Source: Microbacteriaceae bacterium VKM Ac-2855 | GTDB taxonomy: Bacteria > Actinomycetota > Actinomycetes > Actinomycetales > Microbacteriaceae | Reading direction: 5' to 3' | DNA: 64,000 nt | Assembly (NCBI GenBank): GCA_013204985.1 | Contig: JABMLG010000003.1 | Coordinates: 310,001-374,000 of the forward strand | Shown here: positions 51,692 through 60,401 of the stretch, in pieces | Numbering within the stretch: the first letter of the stretch is position 1 | Layout of the letters: each line of letters begins with the position of its first letter | Position numbers and translations under genes: made by a program | The notes under the pieces: model-generated | The model's input: only the letters and a program-made list of their open reading frames with translations | Told to the model about the DNA's origin: nothing | Database searches by the model: none

Positions 51692-52108
51692 GAGTGCTCC
51701 TCTGTCGGCGCGGTGGCGCCGGAGTCGACCCCGGGGCGCAGAACGGCCCAGGGGTGGTGCGGAAGAAGCGTGCGTCTCGTATTCCATCTGACACCCGTTG
51801 TGTTTCGTCCGCGTGACGACGAGCCACGCGTCACGTTACGAAGCGCTGATTCGTTAGTGTACGAATGATGAGGGCACGAAGCGTTACGCACGCTTATTCC
51901 GCCCGAAACCAGTTCGAAACACAAAAGTCGTTGACTGGTCTCGTTCCACTCGAACCACCAGCACTTGCTCCACCGCACTTGCTCGGCCCGACGGACGCTG
52001 TTCTCGCGTCGTCTCATTCGCCTGTCCGTCGGCAGTCATCGCACATCCCGTCACGCTCGGGCGCCCTCATCCGCGGCGCTATCGACGTACCCGAAAATCG
52101 GAGGAATC
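51692..52108. promoter_or_regulatory. Divergent Nit1C promoter region
   Basis: 417 bp between divergent Nit1C genes. Besides the consensus GlnR box at 51802-51817 it holds other GlnR-like half sites: GTCAC and GTTAC near 51829-51839, GTTAC near 51881, and two GAAAC blocks 11 bp apart near 51904-51919. GGAGG precedes the rightward ATG. No gene is supported here. Confidence 0.65.
51802..51817 (-). promoter_or_regulatory. GlnR box
   Basis: Reads GTCAC-GCGGAC-GAAAC on the minus strand, an exact fit to GTnAC-N6-GAAAC bound by the nitrogen regulator GlnR. It lies 110 bp upstream of the radical SAM start. It implies induction under nitrogen limitation, as known for the mycobacterial genes of this family. 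Confidence 0.75.
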
Positions 52109-52642
52109 ATGCCCGTTTCGCAGGAAATCGAAGACCAGGTCACCGCCAACATCGAGAAGTCGCGCTCCGAGATCGCGCACCCCTCGCTCCCGAACGGCTC
52201 GAACCTCTACGGCTCGACCAAGGTCTTCCCCGACTACCAGGCCGAGCCCGGCCAGGTCTACTTCACCCTCGTGCACGGCATCGCCCACGAGTCCTCCGTC
52301 AGCTTCGTCGCGATCCTGCAGGCGACCCGCGCCGCCCGCAAGGGCTTCGAATCGGCCGTCTACTTCTACGGCCCCGGCACCATCAACGCGATGGCCACGC
52401 GCGGTTTCCCGACCGTCGGCGACTCCGGTTTCCCGGGCGAGCAGAACATCAACAACGCGCTGAAGACCTTCATCGAGGAGGGCAACCGCGTCTTCGTCTG
52501 CCGCTTCGGTATGGCCTTGCACGGTCTGCGCGAGGAGGACCTGATCGAGGGCACCATCCCGTGCCACCCCCTCGACGTGCAGGACGCCCTCATCCACTAC
52601 GCCAACAAGGGCGCCATCATCAACTCCACCTACAACCTCTAG
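52109..52642 (+). CDS. Nit1C small protein (MSMEG_0572 / NitB-type)
   Basis: 177-aa protein of the MSMEG_0572/sll0783 family: NLYGSTKVFPDYQAEPGQVY and FTLVHGIAHESSVSFVAILQ, AVYFYGPGTINAMATRGFPT, GMALHGLREEDLIEG. It has a DsrE-like look with conserved Cys (VCRFG, IPCHP). Its biochemical role is unknown. It is a fixed member of the nitrilase cluster linked to growth on cyanide. GGAGG lies 5-9 nt ahead of the ATG. First gene of the rightward operon. Confidence 0.88.
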   Translation: MPVSQEIEDQVTANIEKSRSEIAHPSLPNGSNLYGSTKVFPDYQAEPGQVYFTLVHGIAHESSVSFVAILQATRAARKGFESAVYFYGPGTINAMATRGFPTVGDSGFPGEQNINNALKTFIEEGNRVFVCRFGMALHGLREEDLIEGTIPCHPLDVQDALIHYANKGAIINSTYNL

Positions 52643-52667
52643 GCGATACGCCTACCCGGAGCAGACC

Positions 52668-53564
52668 ATGACGACAGTCGCATCGGTCGCGGCGAACTTC
52701 ACCCGTGACCTGGATCAGAACTACGCGCTCATCGCACAGCTGACCGAGGAGGCGAAGGAGAAGGGCGTCGAGTTCCTCGCCCTCCCCGAAGCCGCGATTG
52801 GCGGCTACCTCTCCTCCCTCGGCAATCACGGCGACACCATCCAGACCACGAAGCGTTCGATGCCGCCGGCGATCCGACTCGACGGGCCCGAACTGCGCCG
52901 GGTGCAGGAGATCGTCGGCGACCTGATGGTCGCGATCGGGATCTGCGAACTCGACGACGACGGCGCCGGTCCTGAGGGGGAGATCCGGCGCTACAACGGC
53001 GCCGTGCTGCTCGACGGCGGGCAGATCTACGGCAACTACCGCAAGGTGCACCAGCCGCTGGGCGAGCACATGTCGTACTCGGCCGGTTCGGAATATCGCG
53101 TCTTCGACACCCCCGTCGGCCGGGTCGGACTGCAGATCTGCTACGACAAGGCCTTCCCGGAGGCGGCGCGCTCGATGGCGCTGGACGGCGCCGAGATCAT
53201 CGCGTCGCTCTCGGCCTGGCCGGCCGCACGCACCGCGACGGCGGAGAACCTGCAGGACGACCGCTGGACCTACCGCTTCAACCAGCTCGACATCGCCCGC
53301 GCCCTCGACAACCAGGTGTTCTGGATGGCGTCGAACCAGTCGGGCACCTTCGGGTCGCTGCGCTACGTCGGCAACGCCAAGGTCGTCGACCCGGGCGGCA
53401 ACATCCTCGCCACCACCCTGCTGGGTGCGGGCATGGCCGTGGCCGAGATCGACATCCCGGGCACCTTCGACGCGATGCGCGGCGGGATGTTCCACCTGCG
53501 TGATCGTCGGCCGGATGCGTACGACATCGACCGCGTCTGGAACGGCGGTCTGGTCCATGCCTGA
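52668..53564 (+). CDS. Nit1C nitrilase (NitC-type)
   Basis: 298-aa carbon-nitrogen hydrolase that would hydrolyse a nitrile to acid and ammonia. The catalytic triad is complete: E41 (LALPEAAIGGYL), K126 (NYRKVHQPLG) and C158 (GLQICYDKAFPE). The Nit1C nitrilase is known to be required for cyanide use as nitrogen source in other bacteria; its true substrate is debated. It overlaps the next gene by 8 nt. No signal peptide, so it acts in the cytoplasm. Confidence 0.9.
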   Translation: MTTVASVAANFTRDLDQNYALIAQLTEEAKEKGVEFLALPEAAIGGYLSSLGNHGDTIQTTKRSMPPAIRLDGPELRRVQEIVGDLMVAIGICELDDDGAGPEGEIRRYNGAVLLDGGQIYGNYRKVHQPLGEHMSYSAGSEYRVFDTPVGRVGLQICYDKAFPEAARSMALDGAEIIASLSAWPAARTATAENLQDDRWTYRFNQLDIARALDNQVFWMASNQSGTFGSLRYVGNAKVVDPGGNILATTLLGAGMAVAEIDIPGTFDAMRGGMFHLRDRRPDAYDIDRVWNGGLVHA

Positions 53565-53862
53565 GATGACCTTCCACGTGCGCTGGCCCGACGGCACGGA
53601 GGAGCGCTGCTATTCGCCGAGCCTGGTGATGCACGACTACCTCGAGGCCGGATCCGCGTATCCGGTCGCCGAATTCGTCGACCGTTCCACCGAGGCACTG
53701 CAGCTCGCCAGCCAGCGGGTCAAAGCGAAGTTCGGTTTCGAGTGCACCTCGGCCATGGCGCAGGAGGTCGAGATCCGCGACACGGCGGCGCGCTTCGACC
53801 GCGGATCCGTGCGCGTGCTCGCGATGGATCCGCCGCAGCTGCCGATGGGCGGCGCATCGTGA
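53557..53862 (+). CDS. Nit1C small protein (MSMEG_0570 / NitG-type)
   Basis: 101 aa: FHVRWPDGTEERCYSPSLVM, AEFVDRSTEALQLASQRVKA, KFGFECTSAMAQEVEI. This matches the MSMEG_0570 nitrogen-starvation-response family. Two conserved Cys. Function unknown. It overlaps the nitrilase gene by 8 nt and the next by 4 nt. Confidence 0.88.
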   Translation: MPEMTFHVRWPDGTEERCYSPSLVMHDYLEAGSAYPVAEFVDRSTEALQLASQRVKAKFGFECTSAMAQEVEIRDTAARFDRGSVRVLAMDPPQLPMGGAS

Positions 53863-55139
53863 CCGCGTTCACCCCCGGCGCCCACTACGAGGCCGTCGTG
53901 ATCGGTGCCGGTCAGGCCGGGCTCTCGATCAGCTGGCACCTCACGCAGGACGGCGTGGACCACCTCGTTCTCGAGCGCGACACGATCGCGCACGACTGGA
54001 TCGACCGTCGGTGGGACAACTTCACCCTCGTCACGCCGAACTGGCAGTGCCAGCTGCCGGGCTACCCGTACGACGGGCCGGATCCCGACGGTTTCATGAC
54101 CCGCGACGAGGTCCACGCCTGGGTGCGGCGGTACGCGGACGAGTTCGCGGCGCCGGTCGTCGAGCACCTGCCGGTCACTCGCCTGCGCGAGGCCGAGGGC
54201 GGGGGCTTCGAGATCGTCACCGCGCAGGGCGCCGTCACGGCCGATCAGGTCGTGATCGCCACCGGCGGCTACCACCAGCCGGTGCTGCCGGCGATCTCGT
54301 CGCAACTGCCGGACTCGATCGTGCAGGTGCACTCCGCCGACTATCGCAGTGCCGCGGCCCTGCCCGACGGCGGCGTACTGGTGGTCGGCTCCGGCCAGTC
54401 GGGCGCGCAGATCGCGGAGGACCTCTTCCTCGACGGCCGCCCGGTGCACCTCGCTCTCGGCACCGCGCCACGCGTCGCCCGCTTCTACCGAGGCCGCGAT
54501 TGCGTCGCCTGGCTGGCCGACATGGGCGTCTACGACGTGCCCGTGCAGGCACAGGCCGGCGGGCTCTCGAAGCGTGAGTCGACGAACCACTACGTCACCG
54601 GCCGCGATGGCGGCCGCGACATCGACCTGCGCGCCTTCGCCCGCGAGGGGATGAATCTCTACGGGCGGCTCGCCGCGGTCGAAGGCAGCACGCTGCGCTT
54701 CACCCCCACCACGGAGTCGTCGCTCGACTACGCGGATTCGGTCGCCGAGTCGATCAAGAACGACATCGACCGCTACATCGAGGCGAAGGGCATCGACGCT
54801 CCCGTCGAACCCCGCTACACCCCGGTGTGGCGTCCCGAAGCGGAGGTCGAGTCGCTCGATCTCGAGGCCGCCGGCATCACCAGCGTGGTCTGGTCGGTGG
54901 GCTTCCGCTCCGATTACCGCTGGGTGCAGGTCGGTGTGTTCGACGGCGGCGGACACCCGACGCACCGTCGCGGCGAGACCGCGACACCCGGGCTGTACTT
55001 CCTCGGGCTGCCGTGGCTGCACACGTGGGGATCCGGGCGGTTCGAGGCGATCGCGCGCGACGCGGCTCAGGTGGCGGAGTCGCTGGCCGCTCAGCGTCGC
55101 GCCGTGCGGTTGGCCGAGCAGACGGAGGTCTCCGTCTGA
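53859..55139 (+). CDS. Nit1C flavin-dependent oxidoreductase (MSMEG_0569 / NitH-type)
   Basis: 426-aa monooxygenase-like flavoprotein. The FAD motif GAGQAGLSISWHL is N-terminal, LVTPNWQCQLPGYPY follows, and a second dinucleotide motif is VVGSGQSGAQIAEDL. C-terminal ATPGLYFLGLPWLHTWGSGR is characteristic of the family. Probably NADPH- and FAD-dependent oxidation of a cluster intermediate. GTG 53859 overlaps the previous stop by 4 nt. Confidence 0.88.
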   Translation: MTAFTPGAHYEAVVIGAGQAGLSISWHLTQDGVDHLVLERDTIAHDWIDRRWDNFTLVTPNWQCQLPGYPYDGPDPDGFMTRDEVHAWVRRYADEFAAPVVEHLPVTRLREAEGGGFEIVTAQGAVTADQVVIATGGYHQPVLPAISSQLPDSIVQVHSADYRSAAALPDGGVLVVGSGQSGAQIAEDLFLDGRPVHLALGTAPRVARFYRGRDCVAWLADMGVYDVPVQAQAGGLSKRESTNHYVTGRDGGRDIDLRAFAREGMNLYGRLAAVEGSTLRFTPTTESSLDYADSVAESIKNDIDRYIEAKGIDAPVEPRYTPVWRPEAEVESLDLEAAGITSVVWSVGFRSDYRWVQVGVFDGGGHPTHRRGETATPGLYFLGLPWLHTWGSGRFEAIARDAAQVAESLAAQRRAVRLAEQTEVSV

Positions 55140-55174
55140 CTCGCCGCGGTCGGCTGAGCCGGCGCGGTCGGCGC

Positions 55175-55180
55175 TAGGTT
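55175..55180 (+). promoter_or_regulatory. -10 box TAGGTT, leaderless spacing
   Basis: TAGGTT ends 7 nt before ATG 55188. It suggests that the second nitrilase homologue and the genes after it have their own promoter inside the cluster. Confidence 0.5.
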
Positions 55181-55187
55181 CGACGAC

Positions 55188-56048
55188 ATGACCTCGATCA
55201 CGATGGCAGCGGTCGCCGCGCACTTCGGCCGCGACATCGACCGCACCCTCGCCAAGCTCCCCGGGATGCTGGCGCAGGCCACCGAGCGCGGGATCGACCT
55301 TCTCGTCCTCCCGGATGCGACGGTGGGCGGGTATCTGCTCGACATGGTGCATCCGAGCGAAGAGGACCTGCCGCCCTCGGTGGAGGTCGACGGACCGGAG
55401 GTGCGGGCGATCGCCGCGATGGCGCCGCAGGCCGTGGTCTGTTTCGGCATCGCGGAACGGGCGCTGGAGGGCGGGACCGAGGTGCGCTACAACACGGCCG
55501 TGTGCGTGCACGGCGGCGAGGTCATCGGCACGCACCGCAAGGTGCACCTGCCGCTGGGCGAGTCGGAGGCGTACCGAGCCGGCTCGTCGTTCACCGCCTT
55601 CGACACCCCGGTCGGCCGTCTCGGGATGCTGATCGACTTCGACAAGACGTTCCCCGAATCCGCTCGATCGCTCGCCCTCGACGGCGCCGAGGTGCTCGCC
55701 TGCCTCAGCGCCTGGCCGGCGAGCGTGACGGACCGTTCGGATCGCATCCGCAACGACCGCCAGGCCCACCTGTTCGATCTGTACGACTGCGCTCGCGCGG
55801 CCGAGAACCAGGTGTACCTGGTCTCGTCGAACCAGACCGGGGTGCTCGGCGGTCTGCGATTCCTCGGCCAGGCGAAGGTCGTCGACCCGGCGGGGGAGAT
55901 CATTGCGAAGACCTGGGCCAAGGGCGGTATGGCGGTCGCCGAGGCCGATATCCACGGCGACGTCGCTCGCGCCCGGCGCACAATGAACCACCTCCGTGAT
56001 CGCGCGGAGCACAGCTACCACCGCGGTATCACCTCCGTGATGCCGTGA
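55188..56048 (+). CDS. Nitrilase homologue lacking catalytic Cys and Glu
   Basis: 286-aa paralogue of the upstream nitrilase. The fold-specific stretches are kept (THRKVHLPLGESEAYRAGSS with K118, FPESARSLALDGAEVLACLS, QVYLVSSNQTGVLGG). The catalytic Glu is D43 (LVLPDATVGGY) and the nucleophile Cys is D150 (GMLIDFDKTFPE). Nitrilase chemistry needs the Cys, so this is probably a pseudoenzyme, a regulatory partner for the active nitrilase, or an enzyme with changed chemistry. The frame is intact and has its own leaderless-type promoter, so it appears selected for. Confidence 0.85.
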   Translation: MTSITMAAVAAHFGRDIDRTLAKLPGMLAQATERGIDLLVLPDATVGGYLLDMVHPSEEDLPPSVEVDGPEVRAIAAMAPQAVVCFGIAERALEGGTEVRYNTAVCVHGGEVIGTHRKVHLPLGESEAYRAGSSFTAFDTPVGRLGMLIDFDKTFPESARSLALDGAEVLACLSAWPASVTDRSDRIRNDRQAHLFDLYDCARAAENQVYLVSSNQTGVLGGLRFLGQAKVVDPAGEIIAKTWAKGGMAVAEADIHGDVARARRTMNHLRDRAEHSYHRGITSVMP

Positions 56049-56106
56049 TCGCCGAGCGGCATTGACCGACTGACCAGACCGAACACCGACCGAAGAGAGG
56101 ACGCGC

Positions 56107-57258
56107 GTGCGCATCGCTCAGCTGACGTACTCAACCAGGCCTCGCGGCGGCGTCGTGCACACGCTCGCGCTCGCGGAGGCGCTCGCCGCCCGCGGGCACG
56201 AGGTCACCGTCGTCACTCTCGGCCGCGGCGGCGACGACACCTTCTTCCGCAGCGTCGATCCGGCGGTCACTCTGCGCGTGATCCCGTTCGAGTCGCGAGG
56301 CGACGAATCGGTGGGCGAGCGGATCCTGCGCTCGATCGGCGAGATCGGACGCGGTTTCGACGCGCGCGGCTTCGACGTCGTGCACGCGCAGGACTGCATT
56401 TCGGCCAACGCCGTCGATGCATCCGAGACGGTTCTGGTGCGCACGATCCACCACCTCGACCAGTTCTCGACCCCCGAGCTGATCGCCTGCCACGAGCGGG
56501 CGATCGTGCGTCCGCGCGCGCGGCTCAGCGTCTCGGCGGCGGTCGCGGCAGAGGTCGAGGCCGGATGGGGGCTGAGACCGACGGTGATCGCGAACGGGGT
56601 CGACGCGGCCAGGTTCGCTGCGGCGGCCTCGCCGGCGTCGTCGGTCGAACGCGACCGGTGGCGCGGCGAACTCGGGCGCTACGTGTTGGCCCTGGGCGGG
56701 ATCGAACCGCGCAAGGGCAGCATCGACCTGCTCGAGGCGTTCGCGCGGGTGCGGGTGGCGCATCCGGAGATCTCACTGGTGTTCGGCGGCGGCGAGACGC
56801 TGTTCGACTACCGCGACTACCGCGCCGAATTCGAGCGACGCTGTTTCGAGCTGGGCATCGCTCCGATCGTGCTCGGAACGGTGGCGGAGGAGCGGTTGGC
56901 GCCCCTGGTCGCCGCGGCGGATGCGCTGGGTTTCGTCTCGACGAAGGAGGGCTTCGGCCTCGCCGCTATGGAGGCGCTCGCCGCAGGGGTGCCGGTCGTC
57001 GCGCGCCGGCTTCCGGTGATCGAGGAGGTGTTCGGCGACACCGTCGGCTACGGCGACGACGTCGCCTCCATCGCTGCGGCCCTGGGCCGTGCGCTGGGTG
57101 GCGGCGCTCAGGAGCCGTCGGGCGGTCGGGCGCTCGCGGAATCGCACTCGTGGAGCGACGCGGCCCGTCTGCACGAGCGTTTCTATGAAGCGGTGCTGCG
57201 CTCGGGAGGTGACCACGGTGCGTCGATCGATCTCGCGGATCCTCAGCTCGCTCGCTGA
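56107..57258 (+). CDS. Nit1C glycosyltransferase (MSMEG_0565-type)
   Basis: 383-aa GT-B enzyme of family GT4. N-terminal domain with YSTRPRGGVVHTLALAEALAAR; C-terminal domain with LGGIEPRKGSIDLLEAFARV and the donor-binding EGFGLAAMEALAAGVPVVAR. It belongs to the MSMEG_0565 family found with Nit1 clusters, but the acceptor is unknown. GTG 56107 follows AAGAGAGGA. The end overlaps the ligase gene by 41 nt. Confidence 0.85.
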   Translation: MRIAQLTYSTRPRGGVVHTLALAEALAARGHEVTVVTLGRGGDDTFFRSVDPAVTLRVIPFESRGDESVGERILRSIGEIGRGFDARGFDVVHAQDCISANAVDASETVLVRTIHHLDQFSTPELIACHERAIVRPRARLSVSAAVAAEVEAGWGLRPTVIANGVDAARFAAAASPASSVERDRWRGELGRYVLALGGIEPRKGSIDLLEAFARVRVAHPEISLVFGGGETLFDYRDYRAEFERRCFELGIAPIVLGTVAEERLAPLVAAADALGFVSTKEGFGLAAMEALAAGVPVVARRLPVIEEVFGDTVGYGDDVASIAAALGRALGGGAQEPSGGRALAESHSWSDAARLHERFYEAVLRSGGDHGASIDLADPQLAR

Positions 57259-58648
57259 GGTCGACCCCGACCGCGTGGTCGTGATCGCCGACGACGCGAC
57301 GCTGACCGCGTCGGAACTCGATCGGCGCAGCAACCGCCTCGCCCGCGCCTACATCGAGCTCGGGGTGCTGACCGACGATCGGGTGATGATCTCGCTGCCC
57401 AACAGCGCGGAGTACGTCGTCGTCTGCGCCGCGGTCTGGAAGGCGGGCGCGACTCCGCAACTCGTCTCACCCGATCTGCACGCGGACGAGGCGCGCGAGA
57501 TCGAGGAGCTGTCCGCTCCGCGACTCGTGATCGGGCGCGCGGCGGAGACAGCCGGGACGCCGTGGCTCCCGGCGGGGTGGCGGCCGGACGATGCGCTGTC
57601 GGACGCGGTGCTCGAGGATCGGTGGGCGCAGTGTTGGAAGGCGCCGACCTCCTCCGGCAGCACCGGCCGGCCGAAAGTGGTGCTGGCCGCGGGGCCGGCG
57701 CTGATGGACGACTCGCGCGCCGTCGCCCCGTTCCTCCCGATGGACGCGATCCAGCTCGTCGCCGGACCGCTCGGTCACTCCGCGACCTTCACGTACGCCT
57801 TCCGCGGGCTGATGACCGGGCACCGGCTGGTGATCCTGCCGCGGTTCGACGAGGAGCGGGTGCTCGCGGCGATCGCGGAGCACCGGGTGTCGTGGGCGCT
57901 GCTCGTGCCGACGATGATCCATCGGCTGCTGCGGCGAGGCGGTCGCGACGCCGTCGACGCCTCGTCGCTCGAGACGGTGCTGCACATGGGTTCGCCGATC
58001 GCGGCAGACGACAAACGCGCGCTGATCGATTGGGTGGGCGCCTCGACAGTGGTCGAGGTGTACGCCGGCAGCGAGTCGAACGGGCTGACGATGATCCGCG
58101 GCGACGAATGGCTCTTACATCCGGGCAGTGTCGGTCGGCCCATCGGCGGAACCGAGCTCCGCATCCAGCGCGGCGACGGCACCGAGGCCGATCGGGGCGA
58201 AGCCGGCGAGATCTGGATGCGGCGCGCCGGCGAGCCGACCTACCGCTACCTCGGCGGCAGCAGCCGCCGCACCGACAAGGGCTGGGACACCCTCGGCGAC
58301 ATCGGCTCGGTCGACTCCGAGGGGTACCTCACGGTGCTCGACCGCGCGAACGACCTCATCCTGCGCGGGGGAGTGAACGTGTACCCGGCCGACATCGAAC
58401 GGATCCTGGAAGCGCATCCGCTCGTGCGCAGCGCCGTCGCCTACGGGATACCCGATGCCGAACTCGGGCAGGCGATCGCGGCGGTGGTCGACGTCGCCGA
58501 CGCGGACGTCACCGTCGAGCAGATCCTCGACGCGACCCGTGCCCGCCTCGGCCGCGAACGACGCCTGCAGCGCCTCGAGCTCACCCGAGAGCCCCTCCGC
58601 GACGACGCGGGCAAGCTGCGCCGGAGCGCATTCGCCCAGCCGCAGTGA
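57218..58648 (+). CDS. AMP-binding (acyl-CoA synthetase-like) ligase
   Basis: 476-aa ANL-superfamily adenylating enzyme. P-loop-like TSSGSTGRPKVV, YAGSESNG in the A5 region, GDIGSVDSEGYLTVLDRAND with the hinge and ILRGGVNVYPADIE, and the C-terminal catalytic Lys in AGKLRRS. It activates a carboxylate as AMP ester, then forms a CoA thioester or amide. Its position after the nitrilase cluster suggests it activates a nitrilase-derived or related acid. GTG 57218 with GGAGG ahead lies inside the end of the glycosyltransferase gene. Confidence 0.85.
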   Translation: MRRSISRILSSLAEVDPDRVVVIADDATLTASELDRRSNRLARAYIELGVLTDDRVMISLPNSAEYVVVCAAVWKAGATPQLVSPDLHADEAREIEELSAPRLVIGRAAETAGTPWLPAGWRPDDALSDAVLEDRWAQCWKAPTSSGSTGRPKVVLAAGPALMDDSRAVAPFLPMDAIQLVAGPLGHSATFTYAFRGLMTGHRLVILPRFDEERVLAAIAEHRVSWALLVPTMIHRLLRRGGRDAVDASSLETVLHMGSPIAADDKRALIDWVGASTVVEVYAGSESNGLTMIRGDEWLLHPGSVGRPIGGTELRIQRGDGTEADRGEAGEIWMRRAGEPTYRYLGGSSRRTDKGWDTLGDIGSVDSEGYLTVLDRANDLILRGGVNVYPADIERILEAHPLVRSAVAYGIPDAELGQAIAAVVDVADADVTVEQILDATRARLGRERRLQRLELTREPLRDDAGKLRRSAFAQPQ

Positions 58649-58680
58649 GGGGGATGTTGCGCCGTCCCTCCGCGCGGCCT

Positions 58681-58755
58681 GTCGGGTGGCGTGGCCTGGT
58701 CGGGTTGCGTGGCCTGTCGGGTTGCGTGGCGTGGTCGGGTTGCCATTTCTTTGAC
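58681..58755. repeat. GGGTTGCGTGGC direct repeats and lone palindrome arm
   Basis: Near-exact copies of GTCGGGT(T)G(C)GTGGC at 58681, 58699, 58715 and 58734. The last runs into GGGTTGCCATTTCTTTGAC (58737-58755), which is the left arm of the units at 29655-30005 with one change. No right arm is near. The rest of 58649-59019 holds no gene I can support. Confidence 0.65.
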
Positions 58756-59019
58756 GTCGACCACTGGACGCGATCGGTCCTCGTCGCGATGACGTCTGTT
58801 GGAATGCTGGGGAGGAATCGTGGCATGTCTGGGGGCTGGACGAGCGCGGTCGATGTCGTCGGGTCCGGTGTCGGCGTGGCGGCCGTGATGGATGTGCGCC
58901 CGTGCGGCAGCGGGTGAACAGCGGCGTCGGCTCCTCCACAGGATGAGGTTCCAGGTGAGTCGTCTCGGATGAGGTCGAATGCGTATTCGATGCGGCAGTC
59001 GGTGTGTTGCGCTGGTCGA

Positions 59020-60336
59020 ATGGAAACGCCAGGCGATGAGAAGGCAGCCGGTTCGGTGCTGCAGCAGATCCGTGAGCACGAGGACCGTGCCGCGAAGCTG
59101 GGTCGATCCGTCGCGCCCATCCTGCTCCAGCGGGCTCGCGAGCTGCACGAGGCGCACGAGTTGGCGATCCTGAATCCGGAGCGATTCGCATCCGGGACCA
59201 GCCGCACCGGGGGTGAGTGGCGGTCGATCGTGGAGCGATCGATCCGGGCGGATTTCGCTTCTGCACTGGGTGTCTCGGAGCGCGCGGCGGCGCAGATCCT
59301 GGGCGAGTCGCAGCTGTTGTTCGAAGACCTGCCCGTCACACGCGGGCGGCTCGAACAGGCGGAGATCTTGTGGGAGGCGGGGCAGCAGATCTGCCGCGTC
59401 GCCGCGACCCTGCCCCAGGAATCGCGGGCGGAATTCGATCGGCAGGCCGCTGAGCTAGCTGTACTGATGACGCCTTCGCAGTTGCGCAAGCCGCTTCAAC
59501 GGCTCCGCGAACTCCTGCACGAGGCACCTCTGGCCGAACGGCATGAACAGGCGCGGCAGCACCGCTCGGTGTGGCTGACTCCCGAGATCGATGGGATGGC
59601 GACGCTGTCGGCGCTGCTGCCGGCGCACATCGCGGTCGGCGCGTTCAACCGGCTCGACCGAATGGCACGCACCCTGCGAACGCAGGACGGCGAGACTCGT
59701 ACCCTCGCGCAGCTGCGCGCGGATGCGGCCGGTGACATCCTCCTCGACGGCGACATCGCCGGCACGGCGCCGGAGAGCGATCGGGTCGCGTCGGAGCCGA
59801 CTTTCGTGCCGGGGGTGCGCGCCGAGATCCGGATCACGGTCCCGGTGCTCACGCTCGCCGGTAACGACGACGCGCCCGTCGAGTTGGACGGCCACGGTCC
59901 GATTCCTGCGGAACTCGCCCGACAGCTCGTCGGCACTGCCTCCGCGTTCTACCGGGTGCTGACCGATCCGGTCACCTGCCGGATCATCTCCGTCGGCCGC
60001 ACGATGCGCATCCCACCCGGCGACATGCGCCGCTTCATCCAACTGCGTGATCAGACCTGCCGCCTGCCCGGCTGCACCCGACCGGCGACCCGATCCGAGA
60101 TCGATCACGCCATCGAATGGCGCAACGGCGGCGAGACCGCCGTCGACAATCTCCTGACGCTGTGCGTCGGGCATCACCATGTGCGCCACGGCGACCGATG
60201 GACGTACGCTCTGCACCCCGACGGGACCGCGGAATGGACCACACCGACCGGACGGACAAGAACCACGCGGCCACCGGCACTCCCGGGAGCAGCACCCGGG
60301 GTGAGGTTCACGAACGAACCACCACCACCCAGCTAG
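59020..60336 (+). CDS. DUF222 / HNH endonuclease (13E12 repeat family)
   Basis: 438-aa protein. Residues 1-300 are the helical DUF222 domain (GVSERAAAQILGESQLLFED, FDRQAAELAVLMTPSQLRKP). Residues about 325-400 are an HNH nuclease: FIQLRDQTCRLPGCTRPATR, EIDHAIEWRNGGETAVDNLL, LCVGHHHVRHGD, with both zinc Cys pairs. These proteins are abundant in actinobacteria and often mobile; their role is unclear. The start is uncertain (ATG 59020, or 58969 for 17 more residues). Low-complexity Pro tail. Confidence 0.85.
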   Translation: METPGDEKAAGSVLQQIREHEDRAAKLGRSVAPILLQRARELHEAHELAILNPERFASGTSRTGGEWRSIVERSIRADFASALGVSERAAAQILGESQLLFEDLPVTRGRLEQAEILWEAGQQICRVAATLPQESRAEFDRQAAELAVLMTPSQLRKPLQRLRELLHEAPLAERHEQARQHRSVWLTPEIDGMATLSALLPAHIAVGAFNRLDRMARTLRTQDGETRTLAQLRADAAGDILLDGDIAGTAPESDRVASEPTFVPGVRAEIRITVPVLTLAGNDDAPVELDGHGPIPAELARQLVGTASAFYRVLTDPVTCRIISVGRTMRIPPGDMRRFIQLRDQTCRLPGCTRPATRSEIDHAIEWRNGGETAVDNLLTLCVGHHHVRHGDRWTYALHPDGTAEWTTPTGRTRTTRPPALPGAAPGVRFTNEPPPPS

Positions 60337-60401
60337 CAAGGGCATCCGTTCCAGGGCGGAGGATCGTTGGCGTGTACGGCGCCGCGGCGCATCATGGAAG
60401 T

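Noticed and set aside
53637-56114. 825-codon minus-strand open frame across the Nit1C genes
   Set aside because: Antisense shadow of four recognisable plus-strand genes; composition is Arg/Asp/His-rich with no motif.
58562-58917. Plus-strand frame reading past the AMP-ligase gene
   Set aside because: The first part is out of frame with the ligase and the last part translates GGGTTGC repeats (GLVGLRGLSG).
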